A DNA stretch of 64,000 nucleotides, from contig LSAX01000004.1 of assembly GCA_001557505.1 (NCBI GenBank), positions 2,852,001-2,916,000 of the forward strand, in the 5' to 3' direction. Below the pieces are notes generated by a model. It made no database searches. It was not told the DNA's origin and saw nothing but the letters and a program-made list of their open reading frames with translations. Positions 45,206-56,552 of this stretch are shown here, piece after piece; the first letter of the stretch is position 1, and the number at the start of each line of letters is the position of its first letter. A program made the translations under genes and the position numbers. The DNA comes from Reticulascus tulasneorum (taxonomy: Eukaryota; Ascomycota; Sordariomycetes; Glomerellales; Reticulascaceae).

Positions 45206-46967
45206 TGTGAGGGCTTCACTAAATCGAATGTGGAGAAGTGGGTGGCCAGGTCAAAATGTCGAATGTCCCAAGTCAAAACAGGAAGCTGTTAAAAACGAGT
45301 CCGGCCAGCGGTTGAAGAAGAGAAAGACTGGTGATATGAGAGTTGTAGAAGCGAGGTTGAGTAGGATGAAGAGAGAGAGGATATTGCACGACGACGATGC
45401 AGTCTGTTGTATTTATACTTATTATATTCGTATCCAAGCATCTTAGTTGTCCGTCTCACGATGCAACACGTTACACCTCCTTTCTCAGTCTCCCAGTTCA
45501 GTGAACCAATGCACAATAACGATCTATTCCTAGAACCGTTGACACAGTACCCAAGACGTCCCCGCAAGATCCCTCGGGAGTTCCGCTAAGATCGAACATG
45601 GTTCCAGGGCGTCGAAGGGGTCTTCGACTGCTCCGATTGGTGCGCCGCATCCAGCCCAGGGCATGACGACGCGAAGCGGTAACAAAGACATCGTCAGATC
45701 TATCAAGCGGGTAGGATGAGACGAACAGGAAGGTTGAGACGAGACATGGTGTCAGCGTTACCAGAAAACTCGATTAATGGGATTGATTTGGGCCATGCAT
45801 TGCCGGTCTTTGTGGAGAATGTCCGCGAATGCAGATCCATCTGAAACACCAAGTGTGGTATTTCTGGAACCTGGTTCCTATGCGTGCATCAACGCATGAG
45901 ATTGTGGGGAAGATGTACACAAATTATCACTCAGCAGATCAGCGTCTTTTCTGGAAGCAGAATGGCCCAAGCAAAAAAAAAAGCCCCAATGGTTCAGTCT
46001 CATGGAGGCTCGGCACCAAACCCTTAGAACCGTCTCAACATCGAGGCCTCAGCGTCTTATACTATTACGATTCATATTGGGTTGTGCAGATCGTTGCAAA
46101 ATGATGGCAGATTCACATTCGCCAGTTGTAGGCACCTTTCCATTGGAAAGCATGTGAAAATGAAAGCTGTGTAAGAACTTATCAAATATTCTAATCATTG
46201 CTATACGCTCCGTAATATATTTATCATGCTGTTCCTATGAACAGCTACTCGATATCTTGATATTCTACGATACATTCATTGACTACGTCTAATATTCCTT
46301 GAATAGCTAGGTACGTACTTGAATATCCAGATCATAAAGCGGCACTGTTATTTGCGCCAAGGTATCAGCATACCCTCTATTGTCTTAAATATGCCGTAAA
46401 CATTCGTGCTCGTACTGTGGGGGAATATGAGTAGTACCCTGCACTACCCGCGGTTGACTGTCACCGATGGCGGACGGTCATCATCCATCACGAAGTCGCT
46501 AGTGAGAATACAATTGAGGAATAAATGTGCAAGATACACTCGCAGCCATATGCCCATGATGTCTAATAAGTATCATATCTAGTCAGAAGGCAATCCCTGA
46601 GGGATTCCAGAGTAGCGTTGACGGCTCTGGTGCTAAGTTAAATACGGAGGACGGACAAATTTTGGATAAGATTTTAATGTGATCTTGGCTTGGGAATGAC
46701 TGAAGTTGCTGAAAGTCACAAAAATATCGAGATATGCATCAACAAAGACTGCACGTTATGGTTTAAAGCATAGAAATAAACTTTCCCGCAAATGCCGTCA
46801 TCCACATCAAAACCTTACTTATGGTCATATTGACAAATCCATCGCATCCCTACCGTCTGCTCAGGTTATACTCAAGAAGCGCTGTTTATATTTTATGGGC
46901 AAATTCACAGGCTAGTAACATTACTTGACATTTAATCTAAGAGACCACAGGCAATCTCATAAGAGCC
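45206..46967. other. 1.8-kb interval, mostly A+T-rich, without a recognisable gene
   Basis: Left end is the promoter of the secreted cysteine-rich protein. From about 46130 to 46950 the DNA is A+T-rich and has no exon I recognise. The right end is the promoter of the hydrolase-like gene. Confidence 0.5.
45410..45417 (-). promoter_or_regulatory. TATA-like element of the secreted cysteine-rich protein gene
   Basis: TATAAATA on the minus strand about 205 bp upstream of the ATG at 45205. Sequence matches a TATA box; the distance allows for a leader of usual length. Confidence 0.35.
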
Positions 46968-47747
46968 ATGCCTCCGAGAATACCTACTGAGGCGGATTTT
47001 ATCCCCCTCTCGCCATCGCTCACATTGGCACCGTCATGGCCAGATCCCCCGGAATCAACAACCGCGATCTTGATTCTTTTCCATGGCCTTGGTGACTGGG
47101 AAGAGCCATTCGGGAACTTTGCCAAGAACCTCTCCCTTCCCGGAGTCCTAAGCATATCGGTTAGAGGAATCACTCCGTTGCCTGCATCGCTGCTGGGTGA
47201 CGATCCATCTGCAGTCGGGGGGAAACACTTTCACTGGGGTGATGATCTGAAAATAGATCCTTCGACTGGTGATCTGGACCAGGACCCTGGCTTTGAGAAG
47301 GCCGCGAATCTGGTCCTGAATCGACTTATGCGAGAGACCATTATCCAGCAATGCGGATGGGAAATGAGCGATATTCTTCTCTTCGGCTTTGGTCAAGGGG
47401 GGTCGTTAGCTCTGGGTCTGGCCTCGCAGATACGAGTAGGTCCACGAGTCGCAGAAGTTAAGGACGACGACGGAAAGAGCACCCCGGCGGACCAGACTCT
47501 GAAGGGCGTGGTATCTATCGGGGGTCCACTGCCACAGTCAATGGTCCCGACCGTAAGCTCCAGGTCGAAGTCGGAGACAAAGTTGTTCGTTTGCCAGCTG
47601 GACGATGAGGCAGTAGAGGCCGTCAAGGAGGAGTTTGTCGATATCAGAGTGGTCAGGTGGAAGCGGAAAGATGTTGCAATGCCGCGGGATCGCGAGGAGG
47701 TGCTGCCCATGATGAAGTTCTTCGCCGACAGCCTAAAGAGCGAATGA
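46968..47747 (+). CDS. Phospholipase/carboxylesterase-like alpha/beta-hydrolase lacking the nucleophile
   Basis: Single exon, 259 residues. The fold of the acyl-protein thioesterase (Abhydrolase_2) group is recognised from ILILFHGLGDWEEPFGNFAK (35-54), LPGVLSISVRG and DILLFGFGQGGSLALGLAS (135-153). The elbow that normally reads GxSxGG reads GFGQGG, so the nucleophile position (142) is glycine. The usual C-terminal His region reads KRKDVAMPRDREEVLPMMKF, with no histidine. The same GFGQGG form occurs in related fungal proteins as far as I recall, so loss of the triad looks like a family trait rather than a local mutation. The protein may be a pseudo-enzyme or use another site. Cytosolic; no signal peptide. 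Confidence 0.85.
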   Translation: MPPRIPTEADFIPLSPSLTLAPSWPDPPESTTAILILFHGLGDWEEPFGNFAKNLSLPGVLSISVRGITPLPASLLGDDPSAVGGKHFHWGDDLKIDPSTGDLDQDPGFEKAANLVLNRLMRETIIQQCGWEMSDILLFGFGQGGSLALGLASQIRVGPRVAEVKDDDGKSTPADQTLKGVVSIGGPLPQSMVPTVSSRSKSETKLFVCQLDDEAVEAVKEEFVDIRVVRWKRKDVAMPRDREEVLPMMKFFADSLKSE

Positions 47748-48559
47748 TAGGATGAAATCGATACTTGCATATTAAAGTAAGTAACTGTTCTGTTTGTTGA
47801 CATGTGCTTGCCGACATTCGTAATAGTGCATTTGTATCTCTTTCCTTGCACCCCCTCCTCGGTATAATGCCAACTCTCCTTAGTACCTTACTCTGGCCCA
47901 TCTTATTCTCGGATCTCAGAGTCCACCGGTGTTGCCTTTGAAAGGAGAATTGGTCAACCTCTTATTTTGGTACGTTCGTCCCAAGTAAGGTAGGCAGGTA
48001 ATACGGATATAGGTTTACGCCCTATTAAGGTACTGCCTTAATAGGAATTCGAAAGGCACATACCAGGGTCTTCCTGCCATCTCTCCTGATTTCCACTCTC
48101 TCTACCTATACTTTGCCAGAGGCATCCTGCAGACAGACTCCATCTACACTCACTGGAGTGCATCATCTCAAGCCGCCCTACCCTTCTCATCTTCTCAAAA
48201 TACAACTTGACTTTCTTCTTGACTCACTGCATTATCTATCAGCCGAGTCTTATCATTGGATTACTCTGCCTTGCAGACATCCTGAAGAACTTCCGACATC
48301 ATTTGCCCCGATTTCTCCAACACCACTAGTTCCTTCTTACACATATCAACTTTAAGATTTATCTCATTGCTTACGTCCCTCATTTCCTTGTACATGGTCT
48401 TTCTTAACAATCCAATCTATTCTATCACAACCCTCTTCTTCTTCCATTCTAGACTACTTACGGGTGCTCCCTGTTTTCATATTACTGCTTTCTTGGCGGT
48501 CATCCTGATTCGGGGCATATGATTGGACATTCACATGAAATCCCTTCCACGACAACACA
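47748..48559. other. Intergenic region upstream of the SNF2-like gene
   Basis: Contains AAGGTAGGCAGGTA at 47987-48000 and a perfect inverted repeat at 48021-48045. From about 48080 to 48540 the + strand is pyrimidine-rich, consistent with promoter and leader of the following gene. Confidence 0.6.
48021..48045. repeat. Perfect 10-bp inverted repeat with 5-bp spacer
   Basis: CCTATTAAGG, spacer TACTG, then CCTTAATAGG, which is the exact reverse complement. It lies 515 bp upstream of the SNF2-like ATG and could be a dimeric protein-binding site or a small foldback. Confidence 0.85.
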
Positions 48560-51500
48560 ATGGCCGAGCCATGGACTGCAGAAACTGGGCACGCTGAGCC
48601 ATCTGGCCAGCCAAACGTTCAACAAGTAGGGCAAGAGCCTGACACTGCGGAACAACCTCGAATTTCTATGAGCTCATTCACAGCAGATCAATGGAAGGCT
48701 CGTTTTCAAATGTTACTTCGAGACGGACAACAACTCTCCAAACAGACATCGATGATACGTGAAGAGGATGACTGCGACTGGGATCCCCACAGAGAAATTC
48801 CAAAGGGTGAGAAATCACTAGCAGCGAAAAATGCGCAGGTCAAATTCTTCTTTGATAACTTCGAAATGGATCACAATAATAGGAAGCAGCGTTACAATTG
48901 GGCCAGAGCGATGCTCAGGAAGCTGTTCGTGGAGCTACAACTTCCCAAAATGGAAGTTACGGGGATTGAGGACATTATTAAGTATGGCTCTGTTTCCTAC
49001 AAAGGTTCAGAGATAGAGAGGACTGGTGAGGTTCTCCGACAGTTGAACCAACAAGACATTGATGCTGAGGTGAGACTCCCTGCTCACTGCAGACCCTGAC
49101 ACAATGCTTACCGTTGTTCTAGGGCATCTGGGAAGACAACGATAGCAGCTCAGAAGCAGCCGAGACCAACCCCTATTGTGTGGACCAATCACTCAAGTCT
49201 GCCTCAGCATCTATCGTTGATAGCTCAGGAAATACCCTCGGCCCTCCTTTAGGACCCTGCATCAAATATTTAAACCTACAACAGGTGGGGACATCTGACG
49301 GGGGACTGCCGCTATACAAGTCTAGAAGCATTCTTAAGAAACTATCTACCCCATTGCTGCCTCATCAGGTAACAGCAATCCCATGGATACTGGCCCATTT
49401 CCTGGGAGAGCCGCCACCGTTACAAGGGGATGAAGACGATGCCACCAAAGCAGAGAGACTTCGGCTATCATCGCCCAAATTGTCTGGAGGAATTTTTGCT
49501 GACTCTATGGGTATAGGCAAGACCCTACCCACAGTATGCGTGTTGGAAATCATCGCACAGTTCGGGCTGACTATATCAATGCCGAATGAACACCGGCCGA
49601 TGTTAGTCCTGGTGCCGAACCTCAACATCGCCTGGCAATGGGTCAAGGTCTTAGTGGATAACACGGATCCATCCATCATAAGCACTATTTGTCTGGTCGG
49701 TGCGTGTAACAAGCAAGTGGTCAGGTCGCACCGTCTTCGTTGCGTTCGTGGAATGACGCATGATTGGCCAGCACACCTTGCATACATTTGGGACAAAAAG
49801 AAACGGGCCGCTTCTAAGACTGTTGTTGTCATGTCCATCGGCATTTGGAAATATTGGACAGTGAAAAGGGCAACTGCTACTTTCCTAGACGGATCGGAGA
49901 TCCAGACATACGGCCTGCGGTGGGCTAACAAGACTGAATATGCTATATCTGCCCTCATCGTCGACGAAGCACACTTAACAAAGAATCCCGAAACTGCAAA
50001 CTGGATGTCTGTTTTCAGTGCGAAGGCAACATGGAAACTGCTGATTACAGCTAGCCCAATTATGAATGTTAAAAGCGTAAGTCATATCAGTTCTGATGAC
50101 AGCATTGTCGAGTTACTGCTCATCATGGTTACAGGATGTCCTATCGCTTGCCCGAATTCTCTGGCCAGCTGCAAGAGAGAGTCTTGAAGATAATGGTCTC
50201 ATACAGGTAGTAGAGTCCGGCTTCTTAAAGCCGATTGATCTTCTTACTCTAAACGACTTAGACTCCAGTGACTTGCGCCGTCTTGCCGCCTGCCGTCCTG
50301 GTCTCCTAGCTAAGGTGCTAGGATTCACGGGAAACGACCAGAAGTCTATTGACATGGACGTTGACTATTACAAATATTTTGAATCACTTGCCATTCTCCG
50401 CCGTGGGCCTAACTCGATCATCTTTCAGGACTTCGAGAAAACGCAGCCAATGTCGTTAGTTGGCTTGCTCCCAGAAACGAGAAATTGGACAGTGGAGATC
50501 GAGTTGAGTGACGAGGCGAGAACGGAATTCAATACGGCGAATTTGGAAATCATGTGGTATGTATGCGCTACGTGGACTTGCGTGACCACTTCTGTGGCTA
50601 ATCAGGGGCTTTAGCAAGTACGCCGAGGATATGGCGGGCAGAAGAAACGACAAGAAAATGGCTGTTAAACAGACTGACCGGCTTTACTCCATTGCCGCAG
50701 CCTCTTTAGACATCTTTGAGATGTGAGTCTATCTTGGTCGCCTCATTGTCAAAAACTAATGTGCATGCAGCGATCGGATATTCTCCCTCTGCCAGTTAGG
50801 CCCCAAAGTCAACTTCGTTGCTACAATGCGGAAGGCGGGGGTATCACTCTACGGACTTATCAACTTCCTATGTCCTAAAGAGAGTCGTCCGAAAACCGCC
50901 TATGGATACCTCAAGCTCGCGGTTTCCAGGTCGCCAGTGCTGCTGTATGTCTTACTTGAAGTCGAAAAGTACCTTCTAGAAGACTCAAAACAGGCAAAAG
51001 GTCGGCTCCGGAAGCTCATGCTCTGCGAGGAATATCCCATGCTTGCGTTCTATACAGAACGGGTCTTACAGTTCGTGGGTATCAGAACCAAACATCTACA
51101 CTCGTGGATGTGGCAGGATGAGAGAACCAACCTTATCGAGAGCTTCAATTTGGATAGTAGTGACTCAGTGAGAGTTATTATCTATACCTACAGGGTTGGT
51201 ACAGGCACAAACTTACAAAATTGTTGTTGCAGAGCCATCGTCATGTCACAGGCACGGTCGCTAGCTGCACAGAATCAAACAACGCACCGTGTCATCCGGG
51301 TACGCCTTGAGATAATTACCTCTAGACCCGAAGAAGTGCTAACAATTTGCAGGTTGGCCAAAGATCTCCCGTTGATGTCTTCAGACTGAAAGTAAAGAAC
51401 ACAATTCACGGATATCGGGAAAGCAAGCAGGTGGAGAAGATACTGCCCCAATTGTGGTCCAGAATCGGTGACAACCAGCGACACATACTACTAAGTTTGC

Positions 51501-52267
51501 TTCAGTTGGAGCAGGCCAAGATCGATCATATTCATGAGACCGAAGTTGGAAAGAAGCTCATCCAAGATCGCCATCTCTTGGTTGATGCCTCCAGCGACCC
51601 CCTTGACGGTGAGAACGAGGAAGACGATGAAGATGCTGACGATCCTGCAAGATCTGCAAAGAAACGCCGCCTGGCAAGTGGATTACCTGCCCCAACCCAC
51701 AAAAATGATGATTTGCCCGAGGCGGTGAAAGCCACCGCTGAGAATCTTGACCTTCCCGGACTTCGCGGATGGATCGACACCGGACGCCCGGCACCAGGTG
51801 ATGGATTTCTTGCTCCAAAGACAAGGGCGGAATATGCTGCCGAGTTCTCTGAGCTGCCGGACCCCACTCGTCTCCTCTTCAGCCATGAAAAGAATATGTT
51901 GCGCAGACTGCTGTCCGTTGAGAAGTGCAGAGAGTGGGGGGCACAGGATCTCAAAGATCCCCTGGTCTTGGAGAGGGCCCTGGAATTGCTGTTGCAGGCA
52001 GGTCTGGGCTCACGAGGTCTAGAGATGCGTCCCTCGCCTCTTGCTGATCTCAACGGCCTCGACGAACAACGACTTAACCAAATCCAAACGAGGTTGGCCA
52101 AGTCAGACATCAATATGGAAAATTTCACGGTCATGGCAAAAAGGACTGGGAACAGCTATACAGGACGTCGATACAATGTCGACGCCACCGTACTTGAAAT
52201 CGAGATGCAGATGGATCAAGAAGTGGGATTGGTCGAGGGCGTGGTTTACACAGACCCATTAAATTGA
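48560..52267 (+). CDS. Divergent SNF2-family DEAH ATPase/helicase-like protein, six exons
   Basis: Exons 48560-49069, 49123-50076, 50135-50556, 50606-50722, 50771-51299 and 51353-52267; five GT-AG introns of 48-58 bp; 1148 residues. A helicase ATP-binding domain carries LLPHQVTAIPW (about 248-258), Walker A ADSMGIGKT (296-304), DEAH (451-454) and motif III TASP (479-482). The C-terminal lobe shows IYTYRVGTGTNLQNC and, across the last intron, HRVIRVGQRSPVDVFRL, the motif V/VI region ending in the conserved RxGQ. The acidic, Lys-rich C-terminus (DEDADD, KKRR at about 955-960) may hold a nuclear signal. SNF2 proteins translocate on DNA and remodel nucleoprotein; which subfamily this is I cannot tell. 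Compared with ADEMGLGKT and TGTP, several motif residues differ, but the catalytic Lys, DE and Arg are kept. Confidence 0.87.
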
Positions 52268-53640
52268 ACATAATCTCTTCCTCACCAGTAGACAATCTGG
52301 GTCTCGGGCGATATTGAGTCGGATCAAGGAAGAATGAATGGTTCGGGGTGCGGCGCAACGAGTGGAAATCTAAGGCTATGCTCTTACATGGGCGTCTGGG
52401 AAAGGGTTCACAAAGTCTTGGGAACCAGATCTAGAATTGGGGCGGAGTTGGCGTGGCGATGGATTTTCTCGCTCGTCGGAAGTTTCTCCGAAGCCTGGTA
52501 TCAAAATTTGATCCTTACAGTTACTCACATAAAAGTTTAGCTCTTTAGCATTTGGACTTTCTCGTATCTGAGAGATCAGAACTTCATTTGAAAGTTGGGC
52601 CGGTTCGCCTGGAGTCCTTATTATGGCCTCGCTAGATTAGCTAGAGATATAAATTGAATCGGTCTCGGGGTTTTCTTGACGCTCTACTAGGCAGGATCAT
52701 TTCTTTAGGATCTGGGTATATACTACAATAGTCAAGTAGTTCAGATATCCAATTGTTCTCTTTCTCTCTAGCCTTCCATCTGTTCATCCTCTCGTGTTAT
52801 CCCATGGTACCAGACTAGCAACTCGCGCTAAGCGCCAGATTGACTGGCATCATTCTTGGAGGGGATGACTGCACCTGACCCCGCCCAGCGGCAGCTGATA
52901 AGGATCCGATGATAAACTAGGACGATTGTGATGTGGATGGACTTCTCTCACTGGAAACCTACGATTCAAGCATGTTGCAATCAGGTGCCTATTAAGTTGC
53001 CGGGGGCTGGTGTTCTTGCAATGAGTTCCTTGGGTAAGGTACTTGTTGTAATCGCCCTCTGTCGCAGGGACAGGTAGTGACCGTGGCTTTGAGCACACAT
53101 CCAGCCAGTGAATACTAGACAAGACGCGGAACTTACAGAATCAATATTCAACCGACTTGGTCATGTAAATATTGTGTTTGAGTACTACTGGTTGGCGGTG
53201 TGTCTCCAAGTTGTTAGTGGGAAGTGCTGGAGTACCCGCCGCTTTCTGCGGGTATTCCAGTGACAAGCTTACTCCGCCCAGAAAGACCAGCGTCCAGTGC
53301 CAGTCGTGAAGGTCCGTAGGTTAAGTTCCTCAGCAGTGGGCAATTTAGGTAGGTTATTTAGGTACTGAGCCCCCCCCAAAACGAATATTAAGTGTTCGCC
53401 GGGTTGGGAATTGGGGATCGTGCACGGTTGCACGCCCAATCATATGTCATCATAGGCTGGCGCCCCCATGAACTCTCCATCCAACTTGCCTGAACCTACA
53501 ACAACCTACAACCTACAACCTACATGCACCCGCCATCCAAGCTTGCCTCACGAACCAGACTGCCTCATCTCGCCGCGAATTAGCACTGCCTGCCCAACCA
53601 GCATTCCAAGGTAGCTTCAGCTGCTGATATACGTTAGTAG
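52268..53640. other. Intergenic region between SNF2-like and GID7 genes
   Basis: No coding exon recognised in the left part. Near 53341-53365 TAGGTAGG-type motifs occur, and 53493-53523 carries ACCTACA repeats. An ATG at 53468 opens a 47-codon frame that runs exactly to a possible donor at 53611 and could be a first exon of the GID7 gene. Confidence 0.5.
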
Positions 53641-53659
53641 CCGCGGGATATTCCCGCGG
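53641..53659. repeat. GC-rich hairpin: 8-bp inverted repeat, 3-nt loop
   Basis: CCGCGGGA, loop TAT, TCCCGCGG. The arms are exact reverse complements. It lies directly before the open frame of the GID7 gene and inside the possible first intron 53611-53687. Confidence 0.8.
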
Positions 53660-54021
53660 TAATAGTGGTCGACCTGGACCCAAATAGCTTGAACCCTGCT
53701 CCCCTCAACCACACCTCCGACCACCCATCCACCCCGCCGATCCCCCCGATATCCTCCAACACAGTCCTCTCAGCCCCAGATCCCCACGATTCCCAAACCA
53801 CCCGAACCGATAGCCAGCCTCCGAACCCATCTCCATCTCGTCCTTCATCGCAGAATCCTTCGACGGCCCACGGAACGACAGCGCCGGCCACCACCCCTCG
53901 TCAGGTCTTGGGCCGTAGGCAACGAGCCGCCGAAGAAGATCGGGGACACGACCCGGCAGTATCTGCAGGGCCAGCCCCAGCCGATCGACCTCCTGCTAAG
54001 CGTAGGCGACGAGACGACATC

Positions 54022-55968
54022 ATGTTGGCGGACGGAGATGGCCCGGCTTCGAATGGAACCGCAAGGGGGTACGCGAATGGCGCGAGGATTGAGTCCCGGA
54101 CACCGTTAACCACCACCAGCTCCACAAACGGCACCCACAAGTCATCCTTGAACGGCTCCGATAAGAATATGGCCCCGCCAGGCCCCCCAACATACTACGG
54201 ACACGACCGAGAGGAGGTCACGCGGATACTGATCCAGGCCCTCTCGGACATGGGTTACCGAGGCGCTGCAGAGAGCGTCAGTCACGACAGCGGATACGAG
54301 CTGGAGAGCCCAACGGTCGCTGCTTTCAGAAACGCAGTGCTTAGCGGCTCGTGGTCGGAAGCCGAAGGTCTCTTGTTTGGGGCTGTGACGTCGGACGAGA
54401 GAGGCCAACCAGGAAACGGCCTTGTGTTCGCGCCGGGGTCCGATAGGAATGTCATGCAGTTCTGGCTGCGGCAGCAGAAGTATCTCGAGCTACTAGAACA
54501 GCGGGATACCGGCCGTGCATTGATGGTGCTGCGGACAGAGCTGACACCGCTCTACCAAGACACCCAGAAGCTGCATTTTCTATCCAGTCTCCTCATGTGC
54601 CAGTCCACTGAGGATGTCAAGGCAAAGGCGGAGTGGGATGGCGCCCATGGACAGTCAAGGCGGATCTTGCTCTCCGAACTTTCGAGTACGTATTATTGCG
54701 CAAATAGCACTGATTTGAGCGACAAGCTAACCGTCCGCGCAGAATGCATATCGCCGTCCGTCATGCTGCCCGAGAACCGACTCGCTGTATTACTACAACA
54801 AGTGAAGCAAAGCCAAATAGACAGTTGTCTATGGCATACTAGCGCATCCTCCCCATCATTATACTCTGATCACTACTGTGACCGGAATCACTTCCCGACC
54901 GAAGTTGCTCTGGAACTCAGTGACCTGGCCGGCGAGGTCTGGCAAGTACAGTTCTCGCACGATGGCCGACGTTTGGCAGGCTGTGGAAATAGGGAGCAGG
55001 TCATCATATGGGATGTTCCGTCATTTGCTGTTGTCCAGATACTGGGCGAACACGATCATGGCGTCGGGAACATATCGTGGAGCCCTGACGATTCCATGAT
55101 TGTCACGTGCTCACAAGACAAGTACGCAAGGTTATGGGACACGAATGTTGGTATCTCGTTCTGCCGTAACGTGCTCATTACTGACTGTGGTTAGACGGGC
55201 ACACTTATAAAGAAGCTCGAGCGCTTCGAAGAACCAGCAAGTGGCTGTATTTGGTCTGCAGATGGCCGCAGATTTACGACTGGTTCCCTTGACAAGAATC
55301 ACAGCATACGGACCTGGAACATTGAAGGGGAGGTGGTCTGTGATTGGGGAAAGAAACACCGAGTTCAAGACATTTGCGGCTCAGTCGACGGCCGTTGGCT
55401 TGTCGCTGTCGATGATCTACAGAAAATCCACGTCTATAACGCCATTACCCGCGAGTTGGAATATGAGATGGAGACCAAGGCTCGGCCGACATCTGTTAGT
55501 ATCAGCGAGGATTCGCGGCATCTACTTGTCAATAAGAAGGACGGCGAAGCACAGTTGATCGACCTTGTCACTCGCAGTTCAGTCCAAAAGTTCCTCGGTC
55601 ACACAGGTGGTGATTACTTGATCCGCAGCTCCTTTGGGGGAGCAAACGAGAGTTTCGTTGTCAGTGGTAGCGAAGGCAAGTAGGATCCTCTACCTCTCCC
55701 CAGGTTATACGCTAACAAGAAATCAGACGGGAATATCCTGATTTGGCACAAGAACAGCGGGGCTGCTGTTGAACGACTAGAGGGGCATCGACCTCGCACC
55801 AACGCGATAACCTGGAATCCGGCCGATCCTTGCATGCTGGCCTCTTGTGGTGATGACGGAAAGATACGGATCTGGTCTAACAAGGCTAGATCTGCAGCCT
55901 TGCGATCGTTGCACAACGGTACAGCACGAGGCTCGAATGGCTGGAAGGCCGAGGAACGGGCGGACTAG
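54022..55968 (+). CDS. gid7: GID7/WDR26-like WD40 subunit of the GID/CTLH ubiquitin ligase, four exons
   Basis: Exons 54022-54685, 54743-55146, 55195-55675 and 55727-55968; 596 residues from this ATG. After a disordered start, a LisH-CTLH region begins at YYGHDREEVTRILIQALSDM and continues through LESPTVAAFRNAVLSGSWSE. The WD40 propeller follows, with GEVWQVQFSHDGRRLAGCG, VIIWDV, NISWSPDDSMIVTCSQDKYA, RLWDTN and GNILIWHKNSGAAVERLEGH. GID7/WDR26 scaffolds or recruits substrates in the CTLH E3 ligase that degrades gluconeogenic enzymes in yeast. The frame stays open upstream to 53641 without an ATG and encodes a Pro/Ser-rich stretch ending in a KRRRR nuclear-type signal, so the true start may be upstream, for example ATG 53468 joined by intron 53611-53687 (755 residues). 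Intron 3 has a GC donor; intron 2 has GTTGGT. Confidence 0.88.
55676..55726 (+). other. GC-AG intron in the GID7 gene
   Basis: 51 bp with donor AG|GCAAGT, the consensus for GC-type donors, branch CTAAC and acceptor TCAG. Only this junction restores SGSEDGNILIWHK; the nearby GTAGGA donor shifts the frame. Confidence 0.85.
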
Positions 55969-56552
55969 GGGTACGCTATCGTCACAACTTATATCCTTGG
56001 AAATTGACGGACTAGTATAAGGGACTGGGAGCATTAGTGGCGAATTGAGGATTACATTTTAACGGTATGGCAATGCATTTTCGGGCTGTGAGGATTATAC
56101 AGGTAGTTAGTTTGTAGTCAAGATCCAATACTACTCATGCTTGAACTTTGATGATTCTCCTAGTAGTACGAATGCAGTTGAGAAAGTAATTAGCAGGCTG
56201 GCCGTTAGAGCACATCCTGGAGTACGAGGCTTAATATTTATAAAGCACGAGTCGAAATGGTAAACACTCAGTCTGGAGGGGCATCGCCTGTCTTGTATAA
56301 GGACGTCCCCTTGGTCAGCCTCTTCTCACATAGCCTGCACATCAGTCGTATATTCGGTCACAAATAGGGAGTAGTGGTTCGACAGGCTGCCTTACCAATA
56401 CGCGTCACCCAATTCAAGGCCAGCCTAAGGACGTCTCTCGGCACCATTTACTCCTACCACCCTCGAACGCGAATTCCTCGTACGTACGCCACGGATGACG
56501 TGAACCCTCATTGCAGGCACCCGAATACTGATGAGTTCTATTGGCCAGATTC
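55969..56552. other. Intergenic region between GID7 and VPS1 genes
   Basis: 3' flank of GID7 and promoter of VPS1, both on the + strand. No coding exon recognised. Confidence 0.6.
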
